Assembly: GCF_004570345.1 (NCBI RefSeq)
Contig: NZ_SPQM01000007.1
Location: forward strand, 24,210 to 88,209
From: Blastococcus sp. CT_GayMR20
GTDB lineage: Bacteria > Actinomycetota > Actinomycetes > Mycobacteriales > Geodermatophilaceae
Length of the DNA: 64,000 nt
Direction: 5' to 3'
Shown: positions 46,756 to 58,774 of the stretch, in pieces
Layout: every line of letters starts with the position of its first letter
How positions within the stretch are numbered: the first letter of the stretch is position 1
Made by a program: the position numbers and the translations under genes
The notes under the pieces: model-generated
Told to the model about the DNA's origin: nothing
Seen by the model: the letters and a program-made list of their open reading frames with translations, nothing else
Databases searched by the model: none

Positions 46756-47151
46756 TCAGAGCCGTGCCGCCGGCCGGCCGGATTCATGGATGCGCGCCCG
46801 GCAGTCGGGGTGCCAGAGAAGCAGCAGGAGCCCGCCAACCAGCACGAGCCCGACTGATCCCTTCACGACCGACCCGGACGCGACCAGCCCCAGAGCGAGC
46901 AGGATCCCCACGCCGGCTTGCACCGTCAACGCGTACCAGGTCCACGGTCGGCCTCGCCCCCACTCGGCGGTGACCCATCCGGACAGCGCCGTGATCGCCG
47001 CGGGGAAGACCACGAACCACAGGACGCCGGCCAGCCAGGCGCCGAGCAAGGAGAAGCCTGCCCAGACCGTCAGCAGCGTCGTCTGCCACATCCCGTAGAG
47101 GTGCACCCAGCGCTGTGCGTCCAGCCGCTGCCAGGTCGATTCCCGTTCCAT
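46756..47151 (-). CDS. Small multi-span membrane protein, function unknown
   Basis: This 131-residue protein has four hydrophobic segments (WQTTLLTVWAGFSLLGAWLAG, VLWFVVFPAAITALSGWV, WYALTVQAGVGILLALGLVA, GSVGLVLVGGLLLLLW) and an N-terminal soluble MERESTWQRLDAQRWVHLYGM. The ATG at 47151 has GGAGGG 6 nt upstream. No family is recognised. Confidence 0.7.
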   Translation of the reverse strand: MERESTWQRLDAQRWVHLYGMWQTTLLTVWAGFSLLGAWLAGVLWFVVFPAAITALSGWVTAEWGRGRPWTWYALTVQAGVGILLALGLVASGSVVKGSVGLVLVGGLLLLLWHPDCRARIHESGRPAARL

Positions 47152-47234
47152 GCCGATCCCTCCGCCGTCCCGAGCGGACACGGTAGGTCGGCGGCAGGGG
47201 CCTCTCGGGGCAGCCGTCCACAGGCTGTGGATAC

Positions 47235-47288
47235 GGCCCCCTGCAGGGTCCCGCCGCGAGCTTGCGAGCGGTGGGGGGCAGGGGGTCC
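47235..47288 (-). repeat. Palindromic repeat family R1, copy C
   Basis: On the minus strand, arms GGACCCCCTGC and GCAGGGGGCC pair over 8 bp with the bulged A and a GG/CC closing. The core is CCGCTCGCAAGCTCGCGGCG. It begins 4 nt after the clpB stop (TGACGGAGGACC) and may end clpB transcription. Confidence 0.8.
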
Positions 47289-47292
47289 TCCG

Positions 47293-49890
47293 TCAGCCCT
47301 TGGTGACGCGCAGGCCCGTCTCGCCGTCGACACCCGCGACGTCGGCCGGCCAGTCCACGACGACCTCGTCGCCGTCCCGGATCTCGCCGGCGAGCAGCGC
47401 CCGCGCGAGCTGGTCGCCGATGGCGGACTGCACGAGCCGGCGCAGCGGGCGGGCGCCGTAGACGGGGTCGAACCCGTTGAGCGCCAGCCACTCCCGCGCC
47501 GCGTCGGTGACCTGCAGCGTCAGCCGGCGGGCGGCCAGGCGGCGGGCCAGGACAGCGACCTGGATGTCGACGATCCCGGTCAGCTCCTCGCTGCCCAGCG
47601 CCCGGAAGACGACCACGTCGTCCAGCCGGTTGAGGAACTCGGGCTTGAAGTGCGTCCGGACCACGTCCATGACCGCCGACCGGCGCCGCTCCTCGTCCAC
47701 CGACTGGTCGGCGATGATCGTCGACCCCAGGTTGGAGGTGAGGATCAGGATCGTGTTCCGGAAGTCGACCGTGCGGCCCTGACCGTCGGTGAGCCGGCCG
47801 TCGTCCAGCACCTGCAGCAGGATGTCGAAGACGTCCGGGTGTGCCTTCTCCACCTCGTCGAGCAGCACCACCGTGTACGGACGACGGCGCACCGCCTCCG
47901 TCAGCTGACCGCCGGCCTCGTACCCGACGTAGCCGGGGGGCGCGCCCACCAGCCGGGCCACCGAGTGCTTCTCCGAGTACTCGCTCATGTCGATGCGGAC
48001 CATCGCCCGCTCGTCGTCGAACAGGAACTCCGCCAGCGCCTTCGCCAGCTCCGTCTTGCCGACACCGGTCGGACCCAGGAAGAGGAAGGAACCGGTGGGC
48101 CGGTCGGGGTCGGACACCCCGGAGCGCGCCCGTCGGACGGCGTCGGACACGGCACGGACGGCGTCCGGCTGACCGACGACCCGCTTGCCGAGCCCGTCCT
48201 CCATGCGCAGCAGCTTCTGGGTCTCGCCCTCGAGCAGCCGGCCCGCGGGGATGCCGGTCCAGGCCTGGACGACCTCGGCGATGTCGTCGGGGCCGACCTC
48301 CTCCTTGAGCATCGAGTCACCGCCGGCCACCGACTCCTCGGCACCGGTCAGCGACCGCTCGAGCTCGGGGAGCCGGCCGTAGCGCAGCTCCGCCGCACGG
48401 GCCAGGTCGCCGTCCCGCTCGGCGCGCTCGGCCTCCAGCCGGACGTGCTCCAGCTCCTCCTTGATCCGCTGGATGCGCTCGATCGCCGTCTTGTCCTGCT
48501 GCCAGCGGAAGGTGAGCTCCGCCAGCTCCTGCCGCCGGTTGGCCAGCTCCTCGCGCAGCGCCGCGAGCCGGGCGAGGGAGGACTCGTCGTCCTCCTTGCT
48601 CAGCGCCATCTCCTCGATCTCCATCCGGCGCACGGCGCGCTCGACCTCGTCGACCTCGACGGGGCGGCTGTCGATCTCCATGCGCAGCCGGCTGGCGGCC
48701 TCGTCGACGAGGTCGATCGCCTTGTCCGGCAGGAAGCGCGCCGTGACGTACCGGTCCGACAGGGTCGCTGCGGCGACGATGGCGGCGTCGGTGATCCGGA
48801 CGCCGTGGTGCACCTCGTAGCGCTCCTTGAGCCCACGCAGGATGCCGATCGTGTCCTCGACCGAGGGCTCGCCGACGAAGACCTGCTGGAAGCGCCGCTC
48901 GAGCGCCGGGTCCTTCTCGATGTGCTCGCGGAACTCGTCGAGCGTCGTCGCGCCGACCATGCGCAGCTCACCGCGGGCGAGCATCGGCTTGATCATGTTG
49001 CCCGCGTCCATGGCCGAGTCGCCCGTGGCCCCGGCGCCGACGATCGTGTGGAGCTCGTCGATGAAGGTGACGATCTGCCCCTCGGCGTCGGTGATCTCCT
49101 GCAGGACCGCCTTCAGGCGCTCCTCGAACTCACCGCGGTACTTGGCGCCGGCGACCATCGAGCCGAGGTCGAGCGCCATGAGGCGCTTGCCCTTCAGGCT
49201 CTCCGGGACGTCGCCGGCGACCATCCGCTGGGCGAGGCCCTCGACGATCGCGGTCTTGCCGACGCCGGGTTCCCCGATGAGCACGGGGTTGTTCTTGGTC
49301 CGGCGGGAGAGGACCTGGACGACGCGGCGGATCTCGGTGTCACGGCCGACGACGGGGTCGATCTTGCCGTCGCGGGCGCGCTGCGTGAGGTCCACGGCGT
49401 ACTTCTCCAGCGCCTGGAACGTGCCCTCGGGGTCGGGCGTGGTGACCTTGCGGTTGCCGCGCACGGTGCGGAAGGCGGCCAGGAGCGTGTCGCGGGTGGC
49501 CCCGGAGCCCGTCAGCACGTCGCCGGCTTCCCCCTCCGAACCGGCCAGGCCGACCAGCAGGTGCTCGGTGGAGACGTACTCGTCGCCCAGGGCGCTGGCC
49601 TGCTCCCCCGCGGCGTTGATGACGCGCAGCAGTTCACGGGACGGCGACGGTGCGGCGACCGTGGCGCCGCTGACGCGCGGCATGCGGCGCAGTGCGGCTT
49701 CGGTCTTCGCGCGGACGTCGGCCGGGTCGGCCCCCACCGCGGTCAGGAGCGGACCCGCGATGCCGTCGGTCTGCTCCAGCAGGGCCGCGAGCAGGTGCAG
49801 CGGCTCGAGTGCCGCCTGCCCCCGGCTGACGGCGAGCCGCTGGGCGGCGGCGAAGGCTTCCTGCGAACGGGTCGTGAGCTTGCTCTCCAT
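47293..49890 (-). CDS. clpB: ATP-dependent disaggregase ClpB
   Basis: This hexameric Hsp100 unfoldase works with DnaK/DnaJ/GrpE to resolve aggregates. The 865-residue protein has two Clp N-repeats (about 1-145), AAA-1 with [11 protein letters not shown] and [10 protein letters not shown], a long middle coiled coil (about 400-530), and AAA-2 with [14 protein letters not shown] and [13 protein letters not shown] plus the C-terminal domain (FNPEFLNR-like [13 protein letters not shown]). All nucleotide motifs are intact. A perfect HspR (HAIR) box lies 89 nt upstream. Confidence 0.97.
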   Translation of the reverse strand: MESKLTTRSQEAFAAAQRLAVSRGQAALEPLHLLAALLEQTDGIAGPLLTAVGADPADVRAKTEAALRRMPRVSGATVAAPSPSRELLRVINAAGEQASALGDEYVSTEHLLVGLAGSEGEAGDVLTGSGATRDTLLAAFRTVRGNRKVTTPDPEGTFQALEKYAVDLTQRARDGKIDPVVGRDTEIRRVVQVLSRRTKNNPVLIGEPGVGKTAIVEGLAQRMVAGDVPESLKGKRLMALDLGSMVAGAKYRGEFEERLKAVLQEITDAEGQIVTFIDELHTIVGAGATGDSAMDAGNMIKPMLARGELRMVGATTLDEFREHIEKDPALERRFQQVFVGEPSVEDTIGILRGLKERYEVHHGVRITDAAIVAAATLSDRYVTARFLPDKAIDLVDEAASRLRMEIDSRPVEVDEVERAVRRMEIEEMALSKEDDESSLARLAALREELANRRQELAELTFRWQQDKTAIERIQRIKEELEHVRLEAERAERDGDLARAAELRYGRLPELERSLTGAEESVAGGDSMLKEEVGPDDIAEVVQAWTGIPAGRLLEGETQKLLRMEDGLGKRVVGQPDAVRAVSDAVRRARSGVSDPDRPTGSFLFLGPTGVGKTELAKALAEFLFDDERAMVRIDMSEYSEKHSVARLVGAPPGYVGYEAGGQLTEAVRRRPYTVVLLDEVEKAHPDVFDILLQVLDDGRLTDGQGRTVDFRNTILILTSNLGSTIIADQSVDEERRRSAVMDVVRTHFKPEFLNRLDDVVVFRALGSEELTGIVDIQVAVLARRLAARRLTLQVTDAAREWLALNGFDPVYGARPLRRLVQSAIGDQLARALLAGEIRDGDEVVVDWPADVAGVDGETGLRVTKG

Positions 49891-49978
49891 GGTCGCTGAC
49901 GCGCGTCCTCTCAGCTGGTCGTGCGGTGCCGCCGGTCAGGTCCGGCAGCGCGTGGTCGCTGGGTCCAACGACCGTGGA

Positions 49979-49999
49979 GTTGAGTCTGTTCCACTCAAC
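49979..49999. promoter_or_regulatory. HAIR box (HspR operator) of clpB
   Basis: GTTGAGT, 7 nt, ACTCAAC is a perfect inverted repeat. It matches the HspR-associated inverted repeat (CTTGAGT-N7-ACTCAAG) with only the outermost base pair changed. It lies upstream of clpB on the minus strand and also upstream of the divergent ohrR-like gene. Confidence 0.85.
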
Positions 50000-50080
50000 C
50001 CTGTGCGTCCACTCGCCGCTCCGGGCGTCCCCAGGGTGGACCGCAGATGCCGAGCCGATGGCGCTGGGGCGTCCGCGCCC

Positions 50081-50086
50081 TAGACT
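50081..50086 (+). promoter_or_regulatory. Leaderless -10 box (TAGACT) for the ohrR-like gene
   Basis: TAGACT ends 7 nt before the ATG at 50094, with no ribosome site. The dcd box is identical in sequence and spacing. Confidence 0.55.
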
Positions 50087-50093
50087 TGCAGGT

Positions 50094-50549
50094 ATGACCA
50101 CCCTGCCGGCGCCGAGCGTGGCGCTCGACGACCAGCTCTGCTTCGCGCTCTACGCCGCCTCCCGGGCGGTGACGGCGCGCTACCGGCCGATGCTGGACAA
50201 GCTCGGTCTCACCTATCCGCAGTACCTGGTCATGATGCTGCTCTGGGAGTCCGACCACCAGACGGTGGGGCAGCTCGGCTCGCGGCTGGCGCTCGACAGC
50301 GGCACCCTCTCCCCCCTCCTCAAGCGGCTGACCGCCGCCGGCCTGGTCACCCGGCACCGGCGCGTCGAGGACGAGCGGTCGGTCTCGATCGCACTGACCG
50401 ACGACGGCCGGGCGCTGCAGGAGAAGGCGCTGTCGATCTCCGAGGAGATGATCGGCGCGATCGGCTTCGACACCGGTGAGTTCGACGAGCTCATGCAGCG
50501 GCTGCGCCTGCTGACCGAGCGGGTCAACAGCGGCGAAGTGGTCTGCTGA
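50094..50549 (+). CDS. ohrR: OhrR-like organic-peroxide-sensing MarR regulator
   Basis: This 151-residue winged-helix repressor carries the diagnostic [15 protein letters not shown] near the N-terminus, with the peroxide-sensing Cys16. A second cysteine is the very last residue (Cys151), suggesting a 2-Cys OhrR. The winged helix is [25 protein letters not shown] followed by [14 protein letters not shown]. It lies 79 nt upstream of an OsmC-family peroxidase gene, its likely target. An ATG at 50094 with a leaderless -10 box decides the start. Confidence 0.9.
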   Translation: MTTLPAPSVALDDQLCFALYAASRAVTARYRPMLDKLGLTYPQYLVMMLLWESDHQTVGQLGSRLALDSGTLSPLLKRLTAAGLVTRHRRVEDERSVSIALTDDGRALQEKALSISEEMIGAIGFDTGEFDELMQRLRLLTERVNSGEVVC

Positions 50550-50628
50550 AGAGGTAGCACCGGGTCATCACGGGTAAGGGCAGCGCGAACGCCGTCCAAC
50601 CGAGGGCGGCCGCGCCGAAGGAGCCCCC

Positions 50629-51069
50629 GTGGCCACACGCACCGCACGCACCGCCTGGAACGGCACCCTGCAAGACGGGTCCGGTCGCACCGAACTGGCC
50701 AGCTCCGGCCTCGGCACCTTCGACGTGTCGTGGCCGAAGCGGACGTCGGAGGAGGCCGGCGGGAGCACCAGCCCGGAGGAACTGATCGCTGCTGCCCACG
50801 CGTCCTGCTTCGCCATGGCGTTCTCAGGGGGGATCGCGAAGGCCGGCGGGACGCCGCAGAGCCTGGACGTGACCGCCGACGTCGACTTCGGTCCCGACAA
50901 GGAGCGCGGCGGCTTCATGATCACCGGGATCACGCTCACCGTGCGCGGCAAGGTGGAGGGCCTGGACTCCGCCGCGTTCGAGAAGGCGGCCCAGGAGGCC
51001 AAGGCCGGGTGCCCTGTCAGCAAGGCCCTCGCCGGCGTCGACATCACCCTGGACGCCGCACTCGCCTGA
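50629..51069 (+). CDS. OsmC/Ohr-family organic hydroperoxide reductase
   Basis: This 146-residue thiol peroxidase detoxifies organic hydroperoxides. The two catalytic cysteines are present: Cys60 in AAHASCFAMA and Cys128 in AKAGCPVSKAL. The sequence (WNGTLQDGSGRTELASSG) is the OsmC rather than the classical Ohr branch. The GTG at 50629 has AGGAG 5 nt upstream. It lies downstream of an OhrR-like regulator. Confidence 0.92.
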   Translation: MATRTARTAWNGTLQDGSGRTELASSGLGTFDVSWPKRTSEEAGGSTSPEELIAAAHASCFAMAFSGGIAKAGGTPQSLDVTADVDFGPDKERGGFMITGITLTVRGKVEGLDSAAFEKAAQEAKAGCPVSKALAGVDITLDAALA

Positions 51070-51076
51070 GCGGTGC

Positions 51077-51556
51077 CTAGGAGCCCTGCTCCTCCGCGTC
51101 GCGGGCCTCGCCGATCCGGTTCAGCCGACCCAGCAGCTCCGCGAGGCGGGCGACGTCCTCGGCAGGCCAGTCGCTCATGTCGGCCTCCCACCGGGCGCGC
51201 CGGGACTGCCGCACGCGCTCCAGCCGCTCCGCTCCCTCGGCAGACGGCGTGAGCACCTGCGCCCGGCCGTCGACGGGGTCGGCCGCCCGGTCGACCAGGC
51301 CGAGGTCCACCAGGTTCGACACCTGGCGGCTGACCGTGCTCTTGTCCAGGCCGAGGCGGGCCACCAGGTCGCTCGCGCGCAGGGGGCCGGTGTCCTGCAG
51401 CAGCGCCAGCAGCCCGTACGCGGCGCCGTCCAGTTCGGGGTGCAGCTCACCGGCGAGCCGGGTGGAGATGGCCCGGGCCCGGCGCAGCAGCAGGGCGATC
51501 TCCCGCTCGAGCCGGACGAACGCCTGGTGGCCGTCCACCGCGGGACCGTCGGTCAC
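51077..51556 (-). CDS. MarR-family regulator at the end of the dnaK-hspR operon
   Basis: This 159-residue winged-helix protein has LDGAAYGLLALLQDTGPLRASDLVARLGLDKSTVSRQVSNLVDLGLVDRAADPVDGRAQVLTPS, a typical MarR DNA-binding domain. It has no cysteines, so it is not a thiol sensor. Its GTG overlaps the hspR stop (GTGA), which places it under heat-shock operon control. Its ligand and targets are unknown. Confidence 0.88.
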   Translation of the reverse strand: MTDGPAVDGHQAFVRLEREIALLLRRARAISTRLAGELHPELDGAAYGLLALLQDTGPLRASDLVARLGLDKSTVSRQVSNLVDLGLVDRAADPVDGRAQVLTPSAEGAERLERVRQSRRARWEADMSDWPAEDVARLAELLGRLNRIGEARDAEEQGS

Positions 51557-51990
51557 CGTTCGCTCCGGGGGCGCCAGACCACGAGGGCGGAGCCGGGCCG
51601 CCTGTGCGGCACGAGGTCGCGCCGGTAGCCGGCCGGCACCGCGGACTCCGCGGCGATCCGGCGGGTCTCCGACCGCTCCAGGTCCTCGAGCAGCTCGTGC
51701 ACACGGGCCTGCAGGGCTTCCACCCGGGACTCGAGCTCGATGATCCGCTTGATGCCCGCGAGATTGACGCCGTCCTCCTGGGAGAGGCGCTGCACCTCGC
51801 GGAGCAGCGCGACGTCCCGGGGGCTGTACCGGCGTCCGCCGCCGGCCGTGCGGCCGGGGCGGACCAGCCCCAGACGGTCGTACTGACGCAGGGTCTGGGC
51901 GTGCATCCCGGCCAGCTCGGCGGCCACCGAGATCACGAACACGGGGGCGTCCTCCGCCACCGGGCGCACCGCGTCCTGCGGGCTGCTCAT
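51553..51990 (-). CDS. hspR: Heat-shock repressor HspR (MerR family)
   Basis: This 145-residue MerR-type repressor has [70 protein letters not shown], then a coiled coil and a basic tail. HspR binds HAIR boxes and needs DnaK as co-repressor. It starts in the dnaJ stop (ATGA) in the classical dnaK-grpE-dnaJ-hspR order. HAIR boxes occur upstream of dnaK and clpB in this window. Confidence 0.95.
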   Translation of the reverse strand: MSSPQDAVRPVAEDAPVFVISVAAELAGMHAQTLRQYDRLGLVRPGRTAGGGRRYSPRDVALLREVQRLSQEDGVNLAGIKRIIELESRVEALQARVHELLEDLERSETRRIAAESAVPAGYRRDLVPHRRPGSALVVWRPRSER

Positions 51991-53189
51991 CGCTCGGCCC
52001 CCGCCTCCACCGCCGCCGTGATCTGCGGCCGCGGATCCTCGTTCATCTCCTCGGCCAGCGTCTCGATCACCTTGCGCTGCGCCGGCGTCAGCCGCACGGG
52101 GACGGCGACGTCCAGGGCGACCAGCAGGTCGCCCGTGCGCCCCTTGCCCGGCACACCGTGGCCGCGCACCCGCAGCGTCCGCCCGCTCGCCGTCCCGGGC
52201 GGGACCTTGAGGGAGACGGTGCCGTCCAGCGTCGGCACCGTGAGCGTCGTGCCGAGCGAGGCCTCGGCGAAGGTGATCGGCACCGTCAGCGTGAGGTCGT
52301 CGCCCTTGCGCCCGAACAGCGCGTGCTCGGACACGTGGACGACGACGAACAGGTCGCCCGCCGGGCCACCGCGCCGTCCGGGAGCGCCCTTGCCGGCCAG
52401 CCGGATGCGCTGGCCGTCCTTGACGCCGGCCGGGATGCGGACGGTGATCGTGCGGGTCTGGGTGGTGACGCCGTTGCCGGCGCAGGTCGGGCACGGGTCG
52501 TCGACGACCGAGCCGGTGCCGCGGCAGTTGCGGCACGGCTCGGAGAAGGCGAACGCGCCCTGGCTGCGGCTGGTGACGCCGGCGCCCTGGCACACCGGGC
52601 AGGTGTGCGGGCTCGTGCCCGGCTTGGCCCCGCTGCCGTTGCAGGTCGGGCACGTGCCCGGGCTCTGCATGCGCAGCGGCACCGTGACGCCGAGGACCGC
52701 CTCCTCGAAGGAGAGGGTCGCCTCCGTCTCCACGTCCTGACCGCGGGCCGGTCCGGACGCGGCCTGGCTCCGGCTGCGCGCCGTCCCCCCGGCTCCCCCG
52801 AACAGCCCACCGAGCAGGTCGCCCAGGCCACCGGCACCGCGTCCGGCGGTGGGACCCGTCGTCCCACCACCGAACAGGTCGCCGAGGTCGAACGGCTGGC
52901 CGCCACCCCCGGCCCCGGGGAAGCCTCCGGGGAAGCCACCGCGGCCGCCGGCCCCGAACAGCCGGCGGGCCTCGTCGTACTCGGCCCGGCGCTTGGTGTC
53001 GGACAGGACGTCGTAGGCCTCGGAGACGTCCTTGAACCGCGCCTCGGCCTCGCTGTTGCCCGGGTTCTTGTCCGGGTGCAGCTCCGTCGCGAGCTTGCGG
53101 TAGGCCTTCTTGATCGCCGCCGCGTCGGCGTCCTTGGGGACGCCCAGCGCTGCGTAGTAGTCCTTCTCGATGAAGTCCCGGGTGCTCAT
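51987..53189 (-). CDS. dnaJ: Co-chaperone DnaJ
   Basis: This Hsp40 stimulates DnaK and delivers unfolded substrates. The 400-residue protein has a J domain ([35 protein letters not shown]), a Gly/Phe-rich linker (about 80-140), four zinc repeats ([32 protein letters not shown]) and C-terminal substrate domains. Its ATG follows the grpE stop by 34 nt and its stop overlaps the hspR start. Confidence 0.96.
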   Translation of the reverse strand: MSTRDFIEKDYYAALGVPKDADAAAIKKAYRKLATELHPDKNPGNSEAEARFKDVSEAYDVLSDTKRRAEYDEARRLFGAGGRGGFPGGFPGAGGGGQPFDLGDLFGGGTTGPTAGRGAGGLGDLLGGLFGGAGGTARSRSQAASGPARGQDVETEATLSFEEAVLGVTVPLRMQSPGTCPTCNGSGAKPGTSPHTCPVCQGAGVTSRSQGAFAFSEPCRNCRGTGSVVDDPCPTCAGNGVTTQTRTITVRIPAGVKDGQRIRLAGKGAPGRRGGPAGDLFVVVHVSEHALFGRKGDDLTLTVPITFAEASLGTTLTVPTLDGTVSLKVPPGTASGRTLRVRGHGVPGKGRTGDLLVALDVAVPVRLTPAQRKVIETLAEEMNEDPRPQITAAVEAGAER

Positions 53190-53223
53190 CGGGCACCCCC
53201 TCTCGGTGTCAGTCGGGTCGCGG

Positions 53224-53900
53224 TCAGCCCGCGGCCGGCTCGTCCGTGGCCGGCTGGGCCTCGGGAGCCGCCGGGTGCTCGGGATCGGTCACCCCGACCA
53301 TCGCCGTCCGCAGCACGCGGTCGCCGCGGCGGAAACCCTGCCGCAGGACCGTGGTGGCGGTCGGGACGCTCACCTCCGACGACGTGTCGTGGATGACCGC
53401 CTCGTGCAGCGCTGGGTCGAACGGGTCCCCGGCCGTGCCGAACGACTCCACGCCCAGACCGTCGAGCAGGCCGAGGACCCGGTCGGCGACCACCTTGAAG
53501 GCGCCGGTCAGGTCGCCGTGGTCCCGCGCCCGCTCGATGTCGTCGACGATCGGGAACAGCTGGAGCGCGAACCGCTCGGCCGCCTGGTCGACGACGAGGG
53601 ACCGGTCGCGGTCCACCCGGCGGCGGTAGTTGGCGTACTCGGCGGTGACCCGCTGGAGGTCGTCGGTCCGCTCGGCCAGCTGGCTCTCCAGGTCACCGCC
53701 ACCGGTGGGGGGCGGCGCAACCGGCGCCTCGTCGACGACCGGCGTCTCGTGCTCGCTCATCTGTTCCTCTCGGGCCTGGCCGGTGGGGGTGGAGCCGGCC
53801 GGCTGCTCGCCGGCCGGCACCCGCACCTGGCCGCTGACCGGATCGATGCGCCGCTTGTCGCGGATCACGACCCGCGGCGTCTCCTCGTCCCGCGGCTGGC

Positions 53901-53904
<4 letters not shown>
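53224..53904 (-). CDS. grpE: Nucleotide exchange factor GrpE
   Basis: It releases ADP from DnaK. The 226-residue protein has a long disordered N-terminus (about 1-75) and a coiled coil ([30 protein letters not shown]). The beta-wing domain follows with [17 protein letters not shown], the [16 protein letters not shown] signature and [20 protein letters not shown]. The ATG overlaps the dnaK stop (ATGA). A GTG/ATG further inside is possible, but the overlap supports this start. Confidence 0.94.
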
Positions 53905-55763
<1,859 letters not shown>

Positions 55764-55828
55764 GGGGATGGCCTCTCTTCCGTGTGCTGGGGTGCTGCTG
55801 TGGTCCGGTAGCTGAGGGCTCTCACCAT

Positions 55829-55849
55829 CTTGCGCGTGGTCCGCTCAAC
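55829..55849. promoter_or_regulatory. Degenerate HAIR box upstream of dnaK
   Basis: CTTGCGC, 7 nt, GCTCAAC has the half-site spacing of the HspR operator, with several mismatches to CTTGAGT-N7-ACTCAAG. It lies 66 nt upstream of the dnaK start. A weaker site than that of clpB is plausible. Confidence 0.55.
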
Positions 55850-56394
55850 TTTCCTGCCCACCCTAACGGCAGGCATCCACCCCGTGTTCCGGGGGTTCCC
55901 AAGATCTTCGTCGCGCCGCCGGGTCCGGCCTACGAGAGCCGCGTGGCATCTGCGCCGCGTCGCCACCGATCAGGATCGATGAGCCGGAGCCTGGGAGGAG
56001 AAGCGCCGCGAGGACGAGCTCCGCGGTCTCGACGTCCGGGTCGTTGGATCGCCGACGCAGACCTCGGCGCGCGATGGCCGTCGGTCGAGGCACACCTTCC
56101 AGGATCGGTAGCGAGTCCGGGTCCGTCCCGGCGGCGCTTCACCGCGACCGCCCGCAAGGCGGGCACGCTCCGAGCCGGCTGAGGACGGCGGTCCTCAGCG
56201 CGGATCCGTCGTACTCACGTTGCTGCGCGAGGGCGGCGGCCCTACCCGGGAGGCCGACGGGCGCCGCGCCCAGGGTTACCGCCGAGTAGCGCTGTGGGAC
56301 GCGAGCTATCGTCCGGTACGGAAAAGCGCGTCGTCCTCGCCGCAGGGCAGACGGGGCACAGCCGACGCCGACAGGCGTTCCGGGGAGGAAGAAC
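55850..56394. other. Long intergenic region between dnaK and the Fe-S reductase
   Basis: No gene is supported here. A minus-strand frame around 55863-56093 contains VETAELVLAALLLPGSGSSILIGGDA, which looks like a decayed coding fragment but has no credible start or family. A 9-bp perfect hairpin (GCTGAGGAC, GGCG, GTCCTCAGC) occupies 56178-56199. The sequence looks less GC-rich than the surrounding genes. It presumably also holds the promoters of the two divergent genes. Confidence 0.45.
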
Positions 56395-58692
56395 ATGACG
56401 GGCCCGTTGCAGATCGTCCTGGGCACGATCAGCGTCCTGTTCCTGATCGTGGCGTCGGTCATGGCGTACCGGGCGGTCCGGGCGATGGTGCGCATCATCC
56501 GCACCGGTCAGCCCGACGGCACCCGCTTCGGCCCGGTCAAGAACCGGCTCAAGGTCCTGGCGATCGAGTCCCTCGGCCACACCCGGATGCTCAAGTGGTC
56601 CGCGATCGGCGCCGCGCACTGGTTCGTCTTCGTCGGCTTCTACGGCCTGTTCCTCACCCTGGTGGAGGCGTTCGGCGAGGTCTGGAACCCGGCGTTCCAC
56701 CTGCCGCTCATCGGCGAGTGGTTCCTCTGGAACCTGTTCGCCGACATCATCGGCGCCGGCACGATCCTCGGGATCCTGTACCTGATCTACCGCCGCCAGA
56801 AGGACCACCCGCGCCGTCAGGGTCGGAAGAGCCGCTTCGCCGGCACCAACGAGGGCCGCGGGTACTTCGTCGAGTTCGTCGTCCTCACCGTCGGCACCTG
56901 CATCCTGCTGATCCGCGCCCTCAAGGTCTCCAGCGACCTGACCGAGGCACCGGGCTGGTCGCACCCGGTCTCCGGGGCACTGGCGAACCTGCTGCCCGAC
57001 AGCCCCGACCTGCTGACCGTCGTCGCGTTCGTCAAGATCGTCGTCAGCCTCGTCTGGCTGGTCGTCATCAGCCGGATCCTGAACATGGGCGTGGCCTGGC
57101 ACCGGTTCAGCGCCTTCTTCAACATCTACTTCAAGCGCAACGACGACGGCAGCGTCGCCCTCGGCCCGCTGCTGCCCATGACCAGCGGCGGCAAGCCGAT
57201 CGACTTCGAGGATCCGGGCGAGGACGACATCTTCGGCCGCGGCAAGATCGAGGACTTCACCTGGAAGGGGATGCTGGACTTCACCACCTGCACCGAGTGC
57301 GGGCGGTGCCAGAGCCAGTGCCCGGCCTGGAACACCGGCAAGCCCCTGTCACCGAAGATGGTGATCATGGACCTGCGGGACCACCTGTACGCCAAGGCCC
57401 CGTACCTGCTGGGTGAGCAGACCGCGTCGGAGACCGCTCCGGACTACGACATCCTCAAGCCCAGCGACGAGCAGGTCTGGGCGTCCGGCTACGCCCGCAT
57501 CGAGGGCACCAACGACGCCCAGGCGCACCGCCCGCTGGTCGGCACGCTCGAGGAGGGCGGGGTCATCGACCCCGACGTCCTCTGGAGCTGCACCAACTGC
57601 GGTGCCTGCGTCGAGCAGTGCCCGGTCGACATCGAGCACGTCGACCACATCCTGGACATGCGCCGCTACCAGGTCCTCATCGAGTCGAACTTCCCGTCAG
57701 AGGCCGGCGTGATGATGACCAACCTCGAGAAGCGCGGGAACCCGTGGGGCATGGGCGGCAACGTGCGCGAGGACTGGATCAAGGAGCTCGACTTCGAGGT
57801 CAAGGTCGCCGACGGCCCCCTGGACTACGACATCGAGTACCTGTTCTGGGTCGGCTGCGCCGGCGCCATCGACGACCGCGCGAAGAAGGTCACCAAGGCC
57901 GTCGCCGAGCTGCTCGACATGGCCGGCGTCGAGTTCGCCGTCCTCGGCAACGGCGAGACCTGCTCGGGCGACCCGGCCCGCCGCATGGGCAACGAGTTCC
58001 TCTTCCAGATGCTGGCGCAGGAGAACGTGGCCACCCTCGACGGCGTCTTCGAGGGCCGCGTGCCCGGCATGCGCAAGATCGTGGCGACCTGCCCGCACTG
58101 CTTCAACTCCCTGAGCAGGGAGTACCCGCAGCTCGAGGGTCACTACGAGGTGGTGCACCACACGCAGCTGCTCGGCCAGCTGGTGGAGGAGGGCCGGCTC
58201 ACCCCCGTCACGCCGGTCGACCGCAAGGTGACCTACCACGACCCGTGCTTCCTCGGCCGGCACAACAAGGTCTACACACCGCCGCGCGAGATCCTCGACT
58301 CCGTCCAGGGCCTGTCCACCCAGGAGATGCACCGCTGCAAGGACCGCGGCTTCTGCTGCGGCGCCGGCGGCGCGCGCATGTGGATGGAGGAGAAGATCGG
58401 CAAGCGCATCAACATGGAGCGCACCGAGGAGGCCCTCGAGCTCGACCCCGACGTCATCTCCACCGCCTGCCCGTTCTGCATCACGATGCTGAGCGACGCG
58501 CTCACCAGCAAGAAGCAGAACGGCGAGGCGGCCGAGCACGTCGAGGTGCTCGACGTCAGCCAGATCCTGCTGCGCTCCATGACGCCGGTCGGCGTCGTCG
58601 CGCAGGGCGCGGAGTCCGGGCCGGACGTCGGCACGGAGGCCGGCGACGTGGCGGGCACCGGATCGGCGGCCACGGAGCACGGCCAGGCCTGA
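56395..58692 (+). CDS. Membrane-bound (Fe-S) heterodisulfide-reductase/GlpC-like oxidoreductase
   Basis: The 765-residue protein resembles M. tuberculosis Rv0338c. An N-terminal membrane part with about 5-6 spans (to about 245) is followed by two 4Fe-4S clusters, CTECGRCQSQCP (from Cys299) and CTNCGACVEQCP (from Cys399). Two CCG-type cysteine domains follow (WVGCAGAIDD to ATCPHCFNSL, and HDPCFLGRHN to GFCCGAGGARMW). It probably moves electrons between the membrane pool and a cytoplasmic donor; no flavin subunit adjoins. The start is supported by GGAGG 8 nt upstream. The last 40 residues are a disordered Gly/Ala/Glu tail. Confidence 0.93.
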   Translation: MTGPLQIVLGTISVLFLIVASVMAYRAVRAMVRIIRTGQPDGTRFGPVKNRLKVLAIESLGHTRMLKWSAIGAAHWFVFVGFYGLFLTLVEAFGEVWNPAFHLPLIGEWFLWNLFADIIGAGTILGILYLIYRRQKDHPRRQGRKSRFAGTNEGRGYFVEFVVLTVGTCILLIRALKVSSDLTEAPGWSHPVSGALANLLPDSPDLLTVVAFVKIVVSLVWLVVISRILNMGVAWHRFSAFFNIYFKRNDDGSVALGPLLPMTSGGKPIDFEDPGEDDIFGRGKIEDFTWKGMLDFTTCTECGRCQSQCPAWNTGKPLSPKMVIMDLRDHLYAKAPYLLGEQTASETAPDYDILKPSDEQVWASGYARIEGTNDAQAHRPLVGTLEEGGVIDPDVLWSCTNCGACVEQCPVDIEHVDHILDMRRYQVLIESNFPSEAGVMMTNLEKRGNPWGMGGNVREDWIKELDFEVKVADGPLDYDIEYLFWVGCAGAIDDRAKKVTKAVAELLDMAGVEFAVLGNGETCSGDPARRMGNEFLFQMLAQENVATLDGVFEGRVPGMRKIVATCPHCFNSLSREYPQLEGHYEVVHHTQLLGQLVEEGRLTPVTPVDRKVTYHDPCFLGRHNKVYTPPREILDSVQGLSTQEMHRCKDRGFCCGAGGARMWMEEKIGKRINMERTEEALELDPDVISTACPFCITMLSDALTSKKQNGEAAEHVEVLDVSQILLRSMTPVGVVAQGAESGPDVGTEAGDVAGTGSAATEHGQA

Positions 58693-58774
58693 CGACCCGG
58701 GTGACCGGAGCGATCGTTACGCCGGCTCACGACCCCGGCGCTGCCGGTCGACGCCCATGGTGGACGATCGCCCG

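Noticed and set aside
46918..49899. Open frame of 993 codons antisense to clpB
   Set aside because: The sense strand encodes a full ClpB with intact AAA motifs. The antisense product is low-complexity and matches nothing.
50550..50628. OhrR operator between ohrR and osmC
   Set aside because: No TACAATT/AATTGTA-like or other clear inverted repeat is visible. Regulation is inferred only from gene order.
53085..53100. GCGAGCTTGCGG resembling the R1 repeat core
   Set aside because: It lies within the dnaJ J domain coding sequence (KLATEL) with no flanking arms, so the match is chance.
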